NCBI GenBank assembly: GCA_003402345.1 | Contig: QFXH01000001.1 | Coordinates: 478,846-542,845 of the forward strand | Reading direction: 5' to 3' | DNA length: 64,000 nucleotides | From: Candidatus Nitrotoga sp. MKT | GTDB taxonomy: Bacteria; Pseudomonadota; Gammaproteobacteria; Burkholderiales; Gallionellaceae | Shown: one piece after another, positions 47,235 through 58,286 of the stretch | Numbering within the stretch: position 1 is the stretch's first letter | Layout: every line of letters starts with the position of its first letter | Position numbers and translations under genes: made by a program | The notes under the pieces: model-generated | Told to the model about the DNA's origin: nothing | Database searches by the model: none | Seen by the model: only the letters and a program-made list of their open reading frames with translations

Positions 47235-47433
47235 GTTAATACTCTAGCATCATAATTTTTACATGAAAATTCATAATTGCAGTGTGACTGAGCATAGTTA
47301 TGCCGAGTTGCCTCTATAACTTACAACAATCTATGACAATACTTTAAAGTCCCCCACTACATTACGTTGTTCGAAGACGGTTATAGCACTAAGGCAAATT
47401 AGTGCAAAACTCTAAGCCTTTAGCAATACCCTA

Positions 47434-47465
47434 AATAAATATCCCGGCATGCCGGGATATTTATT
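47434..47465. terminator. Perfect 32-bp palindrome, terminator of the pnt operon
   Basis: Sixteen-base arms meet at GCATGC, GC-rich in the middle (ATCCCGGC) with A/T ends, 24 bp after the pntB stop. The stem-loop with T-rich ends acts in both directions. It separates pntB from the GGDEF/EAL gene. Confidence 0.7.
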
Positions 47466-47488
47466 CTGAAATAAAATCACGTAACAAC

Positions 47489-48871
47489 TTAATGCTGCAA
47501 CGATTTGATTATATCCTCGACTACCTTTTTCGCATCACCAAACACCATCATGGTTTTGTCTAAATAGAACAAATCATTGTCCAATCCAGCATAACCAACA
47601 GCCATACTGCGCTTAACCACCAAAATAGTGCGCGCCTTATGCGCATCAATAATCGGCATACCATAAATAGGACTGTTCGGGTCGGTCTTGGCTGCAGGAT
47701 TCACCACATCGTTAGCACCAATAACCAACACTACATCAGTATCGGCAAATTCGTTATTGATCTCGTCCATTTCTAATACCTGATCGTAAGGTACTTCAGC
47801 CTCAGCCAGCAACACGTTCATATGCCCCGGCATACGTCCGGCCACAGGGTGGATGGCATAACGCACTTTGACGCCCTTCCCGATTAAATGCTCGGCCATT
47901 TCATTGATCGCATGTTGTGCCCGCGCCACCGCCAAACCATAACCCGGCACGATGATGACGCTATCCGCATTCCCCATCAGGAACGCAGCGTCATCCGCAC
48001 TACCGCTGCGCACCGGTCGTTGTTCGACCTCGCCAGCTCCCCCCACTTCGCCATCACCACCGCCAAAGCCGCCAAGAATCACATTAAAAAAGGAGCGGTT
48101 CATCGCCTTACACATAATGTAAGAAAGAATTGCGCCAGAACTACCCACTAATGAACCGGCAATAATCAGCATATTATTATTTAGGGTAAAACCAATACCC
48201 GCCGCTGCCCACCCAGAATAGGAGTTAAGCATGGATACCACGACTGGCATATCCGCCCCGCCAATCGGCATAATCAGTAATACGCCAAGCAATAGCGCCA
48301 AAGCGATCATGATCAAAAATGGCGTCCAGCTTTCCGTAAAAATGAACATGATGCCAAAGGCGATCATCACAACACCCAAAAACAGGTTAAACCAGTGCTG
48401 TCCAGCAAAATGTAGGGGCTTGCTGCCGAGTTTACCGGATAATTTTCCGAAAGCGATGATGGAACCGGTGAATGTAATCGCACCAACAAACGTGCCGATG
48501 AATAACTCAATCAGGTTGCTGGCGTGCAGCGGTGAGATGCCATAGGCGACTGGATTATAAAACGCCGACATAGCAACCAACACCGCCGCCAGACCAACCA
48601 ACGAGTGCATTGCCGCCACCAATTCCGGCATGGCAGTCATTTGAATGCGCCGAGCAACCACTGCACCTACCGCTCCGCCCACGATGATGGCAAGCGCAAT
48701 ATAAATCAGGTTCTGGGTGATAGTCAGTGTGGTGAGCACCGCAATGGTCATACCTATCATGCCAAACATGTTTCCGCGCCGTGCGGAAATGGGAGAACTC
48801 AAGCCTTTCAGCGCCAGGATAAAAAGAACTGCGGCGACCAGATAGGCTAATGCAACAAAATTTGCCGACAT
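47489..48871 (-). CDS. pntB: NAD(P) transhydrogenase subunit beta
   Basis: 460 aa. N-terminal membrane domain of about nine helices, then the NADP(H)-binding dIII domain with VIIVPGYGLAVARAQHAI, GMPIIDAHKARTILVVKRSM and GYAGLDNDLFY. Together with the alpha subunits it couples proton entry to hydride transfer from NADH to NADP+. Last gene of pntA-pntA2-pntB. Confidence 0.96.
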   Translation of the reverse strand: MSANFVALAYLVAAVLFILALKGLSSPISARRGNMFGMIGMTIAVLTTLTITQNLIYIALAIIVGGAVGAVVARRIQMTAMPELVAAMHSLVGLAAVLVAMSAFYNPVAYGISPLHASNLIELFIGTFVGAITFTGSIIAFGKLSGKLGSKPLHFAGQHWFNLFLGVVMIAFGIMFIFTESWTPFLIMIALALLLGVLLIMPIGGADMPVVVSMLNSYSGWAAAGIGFTLNNNMLIIAGSLVGSSGAILSYIMCKAMNRSFFNVILGGFGGGDGEVGGAGEVEQRPVRSGSADDAAFLMGNADSVIIVPGYGLAVARAQHAINEMAEHLIGKGVKVRYAIHPVAGRMPGHMNVLLAEAEVPYDQVLEMDEINNEFADTDVVLVIGANDVVNPAAKTDPNSPIYGMPIIDAHKARTILVVKRSMAVGYAGLDNDLFYLDKTMMVFGDAKKVVEDIIKSLQH

Positions 48872-49025
48872 AATTTTTCCTTGATTATTTTTTTTGTAAC
48901 TGCTTTACCTCGCAAACTAGGTGAAGCATAGTGATGCTCAACAAAAAAATAGGGAACCATTCCAGATTAATGGCTGATTATCGCTCCACCGTACCTTTTT
49001 GCGTCTGAACATCGATGTTCTGGGC

Positions 49026-49322
49026 TTATTTACTCTTCTTTTTGAACATGCTCAGCATGCGCTGTGTTACCAGAAAACCACCGAATACATTAACTGCCGC
49101 CAGCATAACTGCGATTAACCCCATGACTGTGCCAGCGTCGAGTTGCTCAGGCCCCGCCGCCAGCATGGCGCCAACGATGATAATGCCGCTAATTGCGTTG
49201 GTCACTGCCATGAGCGGCGTATGTAGCGCAGGCGTGACATTCCATACCACGTGATAGCCGACCACCACGGCCAATACAAATACGGTCAGGTTGATAATGA
49301 CAGGATCAACTGCACTACTCAT
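49026..49322 (-). CDS. pntAB: NAD(P) transhydrogenase subunit alpha, membrane part (alpha-2)
   Basis: 98 aa from the ATG behind TAGGAG. Three to four hydrophobic helices, with [26 protein letters not shown] and [26 protein letters not shown] as in the family, and a Lys-rich end. Split alpha subunits of this sort are usual in proteobacteria outside the enterics. Confidence 0.94.
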   Translation of the reverse strand: MSSAVDPVIINLTVFVLAVVVGYHVVWNVTPALHTPLMAVTNAISGIIIVGAMLAAGPEQLDAGTVMGLIAVMLAAVNVFGGFLVTQRMLSMFKKKSK

Positions 49323-49398
49323 TTCAAAACTCCTATGTTGAGATTGGCAAGCCTTAACCTTTCCCAGCCCACTTTCTGAGGGGGAAAGATTAATATAT

Positions 49399-50523
49399 TT
49401 ATTTAGTAACCACTTCTCCATCGATACACAACAACGATCCGGCAATAATGTCGTCAGCACGATTGATGTTCATTTTTCCACCGCTTTTGGGGTCACATAA
49501 TAAATTTAGAAAATTCAATAAATTTCGTGCATACAAAGCGCTAGCATCTGTAGCAACCAAAGCAGGCAGGTTGTCTTCACCCACCAGCGTGATGCCATGC
49601 TTGACCACCGTTTTCCCCAACTCGGACAACGGGCAATTTCCGCCCGCTTCAACTGCCATATCCACGATCACAGAGCCTGGCTTCATGGATTTGACCATAT
49701 CTTCAGTTATTAGCACGGGGGCGGCTTTACCTGGAATCAATGCAGTGGTAATAACAATATCAGCTTGTGCCACACGTTTAGCAACCTCTACCTTCTGACG
49801 TTCCATCCAACTGGCCGGCATGGAACGGGCATAGCCGCCAACGCCTTGGGCAATCTCCCGCTCCTCATCAGTTTCATAAGGCACATCAATGAATTTTGCA
49901 CCTAGGGACTCCACTTGCTCTTTCACTGCAGGACGCACATCAGAAGCCTCAATTACCGCACCCATACGCTTGGCAGTGGCGATAGCCTGCAAACCAGCCA
50001 CACCCACGCCTAATATCACCACGCGCGCAGCCTTCACAGTTCCGGCAGCCGTCATCAGCATCGGCATAAACCGTTTATACAAATTGGCCGCCACTAGCAC
50101 CGCCTTATATCCGGCAATATTAGCTTGCGAGGACAAAACATCCATAGCTTGCGCGCGTGACGTACGCGGCAGCTTTTCCATGGCAAAAGCGGTAATGCCC
50201 TGCTTAGCGTAGGCTGCAACCAAATCCGCCTGAAAAGGTGAAAGCAAACCAATCAGTACAGTTTGGGCCGCCAACTTGGCTAGCTCGTCCTCAGTTGGGG
50301 CTTTCACCCTAAGCATGATCTCCGCCTGGGCATAAACTTCCGCAGCGCTTACCAAGGTGGCACCTGCCGCTTGATAGTCGACATCAGGAATACTCGCTCC
50401 CGCTCCGGCTCCCTGCTGTACCATGACTGCATGGCCAGCGGCCAGCATTTTTTTCACCGTTTCTGGCGTTGCCGCGACACGTGTTTCACCTGCGCGCGTT
50501 TCCGTAGGAATGCCTATACGCAT
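49399..50523 (-). CDS. pntA: NAD(P) transhydrogenase subunit alpha, NAD-binding part (alpha-1)
   Basis: 374 aa soluble dI domain, related to alanine dehydrogenase. It starts [26 protein letters not shown] and has [21 protein letters not shown] and the mobile-loop region ending in [14 protein letters not shown]. First gene of the three-gene pnt operon, which starts 193 bp after the Nfn-like gene in the same direction. Confidence 0.96.
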   Translation of the reverse strand: MRIGIPTETRAGETRVAATPETVKKMLAAGHAVMVQQGAGAGASIPDVDYQAAGATLVSAAEVYAQAEIMLRVKAPTEDELAKLAAQTVLIGLLSPFQADLVAAYAKQGITAFAMEKLPRTSRAQAMDVLSSQANIAGYKAVLVAANLYKRFMPMLMTAAGTVKAARVVILGVGVAGLQAIATAKRMGAVIEASDVRPAVKEQVESLGAKFIDVPYETDEEREIAQGVGGYARSMPASWMERQKVEVAKRVAQADIVITTALIPGKAAPVLITEDMVKSMKPGSVIVDMAVEAGGNCPLSELGKTVVKHGITLVGEDNLPALVATDASALYARNLLNFLNLLCDPKSGGKMNINRADDIIAGSLLCIDGEVVTK

Positions 50524-50546
50524 GAAACATCTCCCATTTTAAAATA

Positions 50547-50563
50547 GCCCGAATATGCCGGGC
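50547..50563 (-). terminator. Short GC-rich hairpin between the Nfn-like gene and pntA
   Basis: GCCCG and CGGGC flank a 7-base loop, followed on the minus strand by TATTTT. It lies in the pntA leader, right before the ATG, and could be a terminator/attenuator. Similar CCCGG hairpins lie at 47434 and 54432. Confidence 0.5.
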
Positions 50564-50715
50564 AGAAGTAACTATTCAAGTCACGCAAACAAATTCCCCG
50601 TTTCCGCAGGTTTAAAGAAGCCTTGATTGGTCACAGCTTTTCCTGCAGGTTGAATTATTTGGGCAAAAAGCTTTTTAATTGTTTGCTGTGAACCCATAAC
50701 CGAACAATTTTATCA

Positions 50716-53700
50716 TCAAGATGTACCCGTTATCATGTCATCTCGTTCGAGGCAATGCGCTATCCATTGCGCAGTAAGCTTTTCCTGCACGGTATTTTGT
50801 TTGAGCCGTGCATTTAAACCAGGGAAATTTACGCAGTCTAGTCTTTGATCCTGGTTGAAGCAGGAGAATACATAGGTCTTTTCCCCGGTTACGATGTCAA
50901 AGTGCTCCTGAATGCACTGGCCGCAGATCTCTTTCATCATGCATTGCATTGGTGAGTTAATGGAACCATATGCATGGTGATCCGGTTTCATATAGGGCTT
51001 CAATTCACCATGACGGGCCGCCGCAACCGCAGCCATCATCCTATCTGAACCAATCGCAATAATACGGTCGACCTGATTCACCTCAATTTCTGGCCGCCCT
51101 AATTCACCGCTGGCATAAGCTTTAATGGCCTGCACAATATTGCCTACATAAGTTCGATCTTGGGGGCGACTCGGTATAAAGCCGGGTGCTTCATCGCTGC
51201 ACCAAATCACCACATCAGCGGCCAACTCGATGTCGTCCACCTTATAGCGATCTATCATTTTTTTATAACCAGCAAAGTAAAGTACTTTAGAGCCAACACT
51301 TCTAAATGCTTTGCCAATAGAAAATAATACGGCGTTACCCAATCCCCCACCAACCAACAATACAGTTTCTTCCGGAGCAATTTCAGTAGGGGTGCCGGTT
51401 GGCCCCATAAGCACTACTGGTTCACCATGCTCCAGCTTGGCGCATAGTTGCGACGAGCCACCCATTTCCAAAACGATGGTGGAAAGCAATCCTTGTTCAG
51501 CATCAACCCAGGCTCCGGTCAAAGCTAAGCCTTCCATGACCATGCGCGTACCCTCTACTTGTGCAGCATGCGTCTCAAAATTCTGCAAACGGTAAAATTG
51601 CCCTGGCTGGAAGCTGCGCGCCGCAGCAGGAGCTTTGACGATTACTTCAACAATATTAGGAGTAAGACGAACTACTTTGTGTATCGTGGCACGCAAGTCA
51701 TTGCCCAATCTGGCAAGGAATACATCTTCATTTTCTTTGCTTGCTGCGGCAACTTGTGACAACACCCTGCTCAACACGGGATAACCCTGCTTGGCACTAC
51801 CCATAGCCTTGACCACGTTGCCCGAATAAGAAGGATGCAGGTCACCGAAAAAACTGACGAAACGGCCATCATGGTACTTATACTGAAGCACATGTGCCTT
51901 AGCCGGCTTAGCATTGCTCCGCTCCGGCTTGACTGGTTTTCCCTGTTCGTCACATGCCTGGAAGTAACGCCCATCCAACTTGAATTGTTCGGGAAACTCA
52001 CGTGCCAGCACGGTATTCGGCTGGGTACCCGCAGCCACAAAAATAGTACGCGCTGGCAGATGGATTTGCCCGGTTTTCTGCCAGACTCCCTCGGCATCTA
52101 ATATCTGGTTCATCACTACCATGGCAGTCGCATCGCCGTTTGTATCGATCTCTACCCGCACCGGCGTCATACCTTCGGCAAAATAAATTCCTTCCTCTAA
52201 GGCTTTCTCTACTTCCTCATGATTGAGGGTATAGGAAGGACTATCGATCAGTCGTTTGCGATAGGCCAAAGTAACGCCTCCCCAGGATTTGATAAGCTGA
52301 AGGATGTTGGGTTTTCGTCCTTCAATTGCGGCCTGAGTCCGCTCCACACGTATAGCCCGGGCATGGCTCAGAAATTCTTCGCCAACAATGACCTCTGCCG
52401 CCGACCACATACCGCGCACTGCCGCCTCTCCCTTTTCCGCTACCAACGTTTCATAGCGGCAAAGAAATTTTTCAACTTGCACTGGATAATAAGCAAGTGA
52501 CTCAGTGGCTGTGTCAATCGCAGTCAAGCCGCCGCCAATTACCACAACCGGCAAGCGAACTTGCATGTTGGCGATGGAATCTGGTTTTGCGGCTCCCGTC
52601 AATTGCAATGCCATAAGAAAATCCGACGCAGTGCGCACACCACATGCCATGCCGTTTGGTATATCGAGCAATGTAGGGCGGCCAGCGCCCGCAGCCAATG
52701 CAATATGATCAAAGCCTAGCCCAAAAGCACTTTCGGCAGTAATGGTTCCACCGAAACGCACCCCCCCAAACAGCGCGAACTGCGCGCGCCGCTCAAGCAG
52801 CAGGCGAATGATTTTGAGAAAATTCTTATCCCACCGAACCGTAATACCGTATTCGGCCACCCCACCAAAACCGGCCATAACCCGATTATCCAGCGGCTCC
52901 GTCAATATGCTTGCATCATAGACTGGGCTAAATGCCACTCGATTGCCACCTGCGTCCACACCGGACAACTCACCCGGCAATGGTTCAATCTTCAACCCAT
53001 CGACACCGACAACGGTATGCCCGTCATTCATCAAATGGTGTGCCAGCGTAAAGCCGGCGGGCCCCATACCAACGACAAGCACACGCTTACCGGTACCTGT
53101 TTTCGGGTAGGGACGCCAGAAATTAAGTGGATTCCACCTGGTAAGCAGACTGTAAATCTCAAAGCCCCACGGCAGTTCCAGAACATCCTTCAATGACCGG
53201 GTTTCAGCCTGTGGAATGTTTACCGACTCTTGTTTTTGATAAATGCAAGATTTCATGCAGTCATTACATATACGGTGCCCCGTTGCAGCACACATCGGGT
53301 TATCTACCGCGATGATAGCCAAAGCACCCAATGCAAAACCGGACGCTTTAACTTTATGGAATTCTGAAATTTTCTCATCCACAGGGCAACCCGCCAGCGG
53401 AATGCCAAAAATGCTTTTCTTGAATGGCGGAGGAGAACCATCAACCCCGGCTTTTTCCCGCATACCGACTGAGCAGGAATCCTTGCCTTGCTCATGGCAC
53501 CAAATGCAGTAATTCGCTTCACCCAAGGCACCAGCCAAGTCTGTACCTTTATCTGTAAGGGCAAAACCTTCGCGATGGCGGAGATGGCTATCCGCGAGAC
53601 GATGCGCAGTGTAGGGAACATTCTCAACAGGAATGATAGGCACCAGACGCTGAAAATCAAGCTTGGCAGGAACCCTGAACAATACACCCTGTCCATGACG

Positions 53701-54300
53701 CTTTTTTCCGGCAGTAGTATGCACAGCCCAAGCTGCATATCGCATGGCAGTATCGATCCGGTCAATATTTTCTGCCTCGGCATCAAGCCAACTGTTAATT
53801 TTTCGGGCGAAAAGTAATTCATTCATTTCACTGGCAGTATCACCGAAAGCCTGCAACAACTCGGTTCTGAGGATATCGCCATCAAAAGCTGCGGCATCCG
53901 TCGCCTTATATTTCTGTACTGCCTTACGCTGGACAAAAATACGTTTGCAGTGAAATAACGGCGCTAGCTCATTATGTCGCTCTGCTAACTCTCGAACTGC
54001 GGTCTGAATATTAAATAATTGACCAAGAAAATCTTCCAGATGTGGAGCCAAATCAATAATGAGCTGCGATTCTTCCAGATGCGACATTTGATCTGGAGCA
54101 TTACGCGCTGCCGCCAGCTTTTCTGCCAGCAATGGTTCACCTTCGGCAAGTTCGGCCAGAAAGCACGAATCGATGCGGGGTAACCCATCGCAGCTGTAGA
54201 GATCTTCAAATTTTATTCCAAATCCCAGTTTTAAAACTGGAGGCGAAACGACACCCCTATCAGTATCTGTGCTACGTTGCTCAGAATTTAAACTTTCCAT
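50716..54300 (-). CDS. Nfn-like fused iron-sulfur flavoprotein (GltD-like + PyrK-like)
   Basis: About 1194 aa from an ATG 10 bases after AGGAG; a TTG three codons earlier is possible. An N-terminal Cys-bearing region of ~390 residues (CIWCHEQGKDSC, then GHRICNDCMKSC) precedes a GltD-like flavin domain with VVGMGPAGFTLAHHL and GGGLTAIDTATESL for NAD(P)H. The last ~300 residues are a ferredoxin-reductase module (PGQFYRLQNFE, LVGGGLGNAVLFSIGKAF), ending with a Cys ladder (CMMKEICGQC ... SCFNQDQRLDC) typical of PyrK or the small Nfn subunit. The neighbouring pntAB implies a role in NADH/NADPH balance. Electron bifurcation with ferredoxin is an inference. Confidence 0.8.
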   Translation of the reverse strand: MESLNSEQRSTDTDRGVVSPPVLKLGFGIKFEDLYSCDGLPRIDSCFLAELAEGEPLLAEKLAAARNAPDQMSHLEESQLIIDLAPHLEDFLGQLFNIQTAVRELAERHNELAPLFHCKRIFVQRKAVQKYKATDAAAFDGDILRTELLQAFGDTASEMNELLFARKINSWLDAEAENIDRIDTAMRYAAWAVHTTAGKKRHGQGVLFRVPAKLDFQRLVPIIPVENVPYTAHRLADSHLRHREGFALTDKGTDLAGALGEANYCIWCHEQGKDSCSVGMREKAGVDGSPPPFKKSIFGIPLAGCPVDEKISEFHKVKASGFALGALAIIAVDNPMCAATGHRICNDCMKSCIYQKQESVNIPQAETRSLKDVLELPWGFEIYSLLTRWNPLNFWRPYPKTGTGKRVLVVGMGPAGFTLAHHLMNDGHTVVGVDGLKIEPLPGELSGVDAGGNRVAFSPVYDASILTEPLDNRVMAGFGGVAEYGITVRWDKNFLKIIRLLLERRAQFALFGGVRFGGTITAESAFGLGFDHIALAAGAGRPTLLDIPNGMACGVRTASDFLMALQLTGAAKPDSIANMQVRLPVVVIGGGLTAIDTATESLAYYPVQVEKFLCRYETLVAEKGEAAVRGMWSAAEVIVGEEFLSHARAIRVERTQAAIEGRKPNILQLIKSWGGVTLAYRKRLIDSPSYTLNHEEVEKALEEGIYFAEGMTPVRVEIDTNGDATAMVVMNQILDAEGVWQKTGQIHLPARTIFVAAGTQPNTVLAREFPEQFKLDGRYFQACDEQGKPVKPERSNAKPAKAHVLQYKYHDGRFVSFFGDLHPSYSGNVVKAMGSAKQGYPVLSRVLSQVAAASKENEDVFLARLGNDLRATIHKVVRLTPNIVEVIVKAPAAARSFQPGQFYRLQNFETHAAQVEGTRMVMEGLALTGAWVDAEQGLLSTIVLEMGGSSQLCAKLEHGEPVVLMGPTGTPTEIAPEETVLLVGGGLGNAVLFSIGKAFRSVGSKVLYFAGYKKMIDRYKVDDIELAADVVIWCSDEAPGFIPSRPQDRTYVGNIVQAIKAYASGELGRPEIEVNQVDRIIAIGSDRMMAAVAAARHGELKPYMKPDHHAYGSINSPMQCMMKEICGQCIQEHFDIVTGEKTYVFSCFNQDQRLDCVNFPGLNARLKQNTVQEKLTAQWIAHCLERDDMITGTS

Positions 54301-54431
54301 GCAGTGCAAACTCCTAAATTTATATGCGCAGTGAATTTAAAGCAGGGGGGTCATGCACCCTACTACAAGCGAAACACCTTGCTTACATACGGACAAAACG
54401 CCCGCGTTCCAATCCCAAGCATATTAAAAAA

Positions 54432-54448
54432 GCCCGGTTATACCGGGC
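54432..54448 (-). terminator. Terminator-like hairpin upstream of the Nfn-like gene
   Basis: On the minus strand GCCCGGT-ATA-ACCGGGC is followed by TTTTTT. No minus-strand gene ends here; it lies about 130 bp before the Nfn-like ATG and just after mutL's upstream region. It could be a leader attenuator of the Nfn-like transcript. Confidence 0.6.
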
Positions 54449-54578
54449 AATAATAATTTATATTAACTTATAATTATACGATTTTATTTGTATAAGATTA
54501 TACGATTTTATCTCCGGCACCGCACTGCCCTAGCATGAAAAAGTTATAATTTACTGTCCGCAACTTGAATTATTTTAT

Positions 54579-56456
54579 ATGCCCGCCATACAGCTATTAC
54601 CTGATTTGCTGATCAGCCAAATCGCTGCGGGCGAAGTTATCGAACGTCCTGCTGCCGCGCTTAAGGAGATACTGGAAAACAGTCTGGATGCGGGCGCCAC
54701 GGAAATAATCGTGCAACTGGAAGGTGGCGGCGTAAAGCTGCTGCGTGTACGCGACAATGGCAGTGGCATCGCGCCAGACGAGCTGCCGTTCGCCCTGATG
54801 CGCCATGCGACTAGTAAGATTACCTCACTAGCCGACTTGCAGCGCGTCGCCAGCATGGGCTTTCGCGGCGAGGCTTTGGCCAGCATGGCGGCAGTGGCGC
54901 AGGTAACCCTTACCAGCCGCAAGACGGATAGCCCACATGCTTGGCAGATTCAATCCGGGGATGGCACACAAAGTGAAGTTACTCCTGCTGCGCACGCTCA
55001 GGGTACAAGCGTGGAGATACGCGAGCTGTATTTCAACACCCCGGCGCGGCGCAAATTCCTCAAGTCCGAAGCCACCGAGCTCGCATACTGTGAAGAAACC
55101 TTCAAGCGCATCGCACTGTCACGCCCGGATGTCACCTTCAGCATGCAACACAATAACCGCATAATGTGGCAATTACCCACGCTATCACGCTCAAGCCATT
55201 CATCCCTTACGTCGATCTCCCAGCCTCCTGAAATAAGCTGGGAAGAAAAAGCAGACGCATTGCCAAAGCGCATCGAAGCCATGTTAAGTAAAGAGTTCGC
55301 GCAAAGTGCGGTGCCTGTCTCTCGCAAGACAGCTGGATTGCATTTATATGGCATGGCTTCCCTGCCCGCTTATTCGAAAACATCACGCGAAGCTCAATAT
55401 TTTTTTGTAAATGGGCGTTTTATCCGCGATAAGGTAATCGCCCATGCTATCCGACAAGCCTATCAGGATATCCTTCATCACCAGCGCCATCCCGCCTTTG
55501 TGCTATTTCTCGATATGCCACCAGAATTAGTGGACGTGAATGTACATCCGGCCAAGAGCGAAGTTCGCTTTCGTGAGAGCCAGGCCATTCATCAATTCGT
55601 GTTCCATACGCTGCAACAAGTGTTGAGCACGCCCGTGGCTTTGACAGAAAACGCATCCGACTTATCGAATCAACTAGCCCAGGTTTCATCCATGCAACAA
55701 ACCATGTCGATACAACAGCCAATGCAGTTGCACATGGCATCACAGCCGCTGGTTTTTTACGATGCTCTTTTTGAAAAAAAAGAAAACAGGGGGGAGGCGG
55801 AAGAAAAGTTCAATGACGCACCCTTTTTAAATACTCAATCTCACTCTCAATCTTTCCCATCAGAAACTGAAATTCCACCGCTCGGCTTTGCCCTGGCACA
55901 GCTTTCCGGTATCTACATACTGGCGCAAAACGTACATGGATTAGTGGTGGTGGACATGCACGCCGCCCACGAGCGTATCGTATATGAAAGACTTAAAACA
56001 GCACTTGACCGGCAACAGATTCCCATGCAACCGCTACTAATCCCGGTGAGCTTTGCTGCCGAAGCATTGGACATTGCCACAGCCGAAGAAGAACACGCAG
56101 CCATGGCACAACTCGGTTTTGATATCGCCCCATTGTCGCCGACAACGCTAGCAGTGCGAGCCATGCCTGCCATGCTTAAACAGATCCACGCCGAAGCTGC
56201 CGCACGTGATGTATTGCACGAAATGCGTGAATACGGCGCTACTCGAGTGCTGACCGAACGACGCAACGAATTATTGTCTACGCTGGCCTGCCATTCCGCG
56301 GTACGCGCCAATCAAACCCTTACCGTGCCTGAGATGAATAATATCCTGCGTGAAATGGAGCGTACAGAGCGCTCCGGCCAGTGCAATCATGGTCGTCCAA
56401 CTTGGTTCCAAATGAGTATTGCAGAACTGGATACGCTGTTCATGCGGGGAAAATGA
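54579..56456 (+). CDS. mutL: DNA mismatch repair protein MutL
   Basis: 625 aa. N-terminal GHKL ATPase: [32 protein letters not shown] and [11 protein letters not shown]. The C-terminal part holds [12 protein letters not shown], a variant of the DQHA-x2-E-x4-E endonuclease motif, plus [13 protein letters not shown] and [11 protein letters not shown]. It is therefore probably an endonuclease-type MutL, as in organisms that lack MutH. miaA overlaps its stop (ATGA). Confidence 0.95.
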   Translation: MPAIQLLPDLLISQIAAGEVIERPAAALKEILENSLDAGATEIIVQLEGGGVKLLRVRDNGSGIAPDELPFALMRHATSKITSLADLQRVASMGFRGEALASMAAVAQVTLTSRKTDSPHAWQIQSGDGTQSEVTPAAHAQGTSVEIRELYFNTPARRKFLKSEATELAYCEETFKRIALSRPDVTFSMQHNNRIMWQLPTLSRSSHSSLTSISQPPEISWEEKADALPKRIEAMLSKEFAQSAVPVSRKTAGLHLYGMASLPAYSKTSREAQYFFVNGRFIRDKVIAHAIRQAYQDILHHQRHPAFVLFLDMPPELVDVNVHPAKSEVRFRESQAIHQFVFHTLQQVLSTPVALTENASDLSNQLAQVSSMQQTMSIQQPMQLHMASQPLVFYDALFEKKENRGEAEEKFNDAPFLNTQSHSQSFPSETEIPPLGFALAQLSGIYILAQNVHGLVVVDMHAAHERIVYERLKTALDRQQIPMQPLLIPVSFAAEALDIATAEEEHAAMAQLGFDIAPLSPTTLAVRAMPAMLKQIHAEAAARDVLHEMREYGATRVLTERRNELLSTLACHSAVRANQTLTVPEMNNILREMERTERSGQCNHGRPTWFQMSIAELDTLFMRGK

Positions 56457-57391
56457 ACAAACTGCCTCCCGCTCTTTTTCTTATGGGCCCTACTGCCAGC
56501 GGAAAGACCCAGGTGGCTGTTGAACTGGCACAGCAGCTACCAGTCGAAATTATTAGCGTTGATTCCGCGCTAGTGTATCGGGATATGGATATCGGTACTG
56601 CCAAACCCGAGGCTGCCGTCCTCGTTCATGCGCCGCACCACCTGATCAATATAATTGACCCAACCGATGCTTATTCCGCCGCCGCTTTTCGCCATGACGC
56701 ATTGCGCTTGATGAATGACATCACTCAACGCGGACGCATTCCTTTGCTGGTGGGCGGCACCATGTTGTATTTCCGTGCCTTGCGCTTTGGCCTGAATGAA
56801 CTACCGCAGGCCGACCCAAAAGTGCGTGCCGCTTTGGACAAACAGTCCGACCGTATCGGCTGGCCTGCACTGCATGCCGAATTAGCCCAGGTTGACCCAG
56901 AAACCGCTGCACTGCTAAAGCCAAATGATGCGCAGCGTATCCAGCGTGCACTGGAAGTTTATCAACTCTCCGGCCAACCGATATCCGCGCTGTTCAAACA
57001 GCAAAACAAATATCCGTTGCCTTATCACGTCATGCAGATTGCGCTCATTCCGAGTGAACGCAGCAAGTTACATGCACGTATCGCCTCACGATTTGTTGCC
57101 ATGCTTAAACTCGGCTTGGTAGATGAATTACTCGCACTTAAAGAAAAATATTCGTTGCATCCCGACCTGCCTTCCATGCGTTGCGTAGGCTATCGTCAGG
57201 CATGGCAATTTCTCGCCGGAGAAATAAACGAAACAGAGTTATTGGACAAAGGCATCGCGGCCACACGCCAACTGGCTAAGCGTCAGCTTACCTGGTTGCG
57301 CGGTATGCCGGAAATTATCGAATTTGATTGCTTATCCCACAATCCTGCGCAACAAGTACTCACCACCGTGCGGCAGCTACAGAATATCTGA
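56453..57391 (+). CDS. miaA: tRNA dimethylallyltransferase
   Basis: 312 aa; adds the isopentenyl group to A37 of tRNAs that read U-starting codons. Starts [22 protein letters not shown] (P-loop), then [31 protein letters not shown] and [13 protein letters not shown]. The start overlaps mutL by 4 bp. The hfq gene that often follows miaA is absent here; an HDOD gene converges instead. Confidence 0.96.
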   Translation: MNKLPPALFLMGPTASGKTQVAVELAQQLPVEIISVDSALVYRDMDIGTAKPEAAVLVHAPHHLINIIDPTDAYSAAAFRHDALRLMNDITQRGRIPLLVGGTMLYFRALRFGLNELPQADPKVRAALDKQSDRIGWPALHAELAQVDPETAALLKPNDAQRIQRALEVYQLSGQPISALFKQQNKYPLPYHVMQIALIPSERSKLHARIASRFVAMLKLGLVDELLALKEKYSLHPDLPSMRCVGYRQAWQFLAGEINETELLDKGIAATRQLAKRQLTWLRGMPEIIEFDCLSHNPAQQVLTTVRQLQNI

Positions 57392-57467
57392 CCCACAGAG
57401 TGGAGGTGGGTGAAAGATTTTGCATTAAAAATATTAAGCACATAATTTACCAGGAGCGCATAAGGCC

Positions 57468-58286
57468 TTACTCTTGCACACCAAGCATAACCTTTACGTC
57501 TTCCGGATGCATGTGCAGAAGCTTACCAATATCCTTATAATCATCGGGCAGAGCCGCATCAGCCCAGCCATTGGCAGAATGACGCGCAAGCTTGACAGCA
57601 AGTACGACATTACGCACACGCTGTTGATTGGCACACTCAGCATCCATCAACGTGATTAGCAACTTGGGTAATGACCATTTAAGTGCCAATGCGGATTGCA
57701 AATGAAACAATGTAAAGCCCAATACCTGTTCCTGCGCAACATTGCTACGTAATGTTTTATCTTGTTGTTGCATGGCACGGATTTTCAACATATCTACAGG
57801 CGCAAAACACCACATTAGCAGTTCGGCAATATCGAATAACAACGCAGCGACACGTACTTCTTCAAAATGCATATCGTTCAAGCGAACCGCCCAATCCACA
57901 GCGAAAGTGGATGCGCGGTTTGAACGATTCATTACTCGCAACAAACAACTCAAGGCATCTATCTGCCCGCTTAGCACTGTTTCTGCCAATAGTTCTGCCG
58001 GCACTTTTTTAAAAAATACATCAAGACCTAGCATCATTAACGCTTGATCGATCTGCAACACCTCATGCTCTTGTCTAGAATGCTTTTTCTGTTGCAGATA
58101 GCGCAATAACTTAACGGTCATCATTGAATCATGCCTGATAACATAAGCAACACCCCGCGCACTAAGGTTTTTTTCATCTTGGCGCAACACAGACAGATTC
58201 CGCGCAGTTTGCTTCAATACTGGAATATCAACTTGACTGAGAAACTCCACCCACTCGGCCAATTCCCGCATTTTATGATGTTGCAT
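57468..58286 (-). CDS. HDOD-domain protein
   Basis: 272 aa from an ATG behind AAGGAG; an upstream in-frame start lacks a site. The HDOD domain (about 12-200) is a catalytically dead HD hydrolase relative: the expected metal-binding HD pair is not preserved in VAALLFDIAELLMWCF. SVLRQDEKNLSARGVAYVIRHDSMMTVKLLRYLQ is typical. The family usually relays two-component or c-di-GMP signals. It is encoded alone. Confidence 0.83.
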   Translation of the reverse strand: MQHHKMRELAEWVEFLSQVDIPVLKQTARNLSVLRQDEKNLSARGVAYVIRHDSMMTVKLLRYLQQKKHSRQEHEVLQIDQALMMLGLDVFFKKVPAELLAETVLSGQIDALSCLLRVMNRSNRASTFAVDWAVRLNDMHFEEVRVAALLFDIAELLMWCFAPVDMLKIRAMQQQDKTLRSNVAQEQVLGFTLFHLQSALALKWSLPKLLITLMDAECANQQRVRNVVLAVKLARHSANGWADAALPDDYKDIGKLLHMHPEDVKVMLGVQE

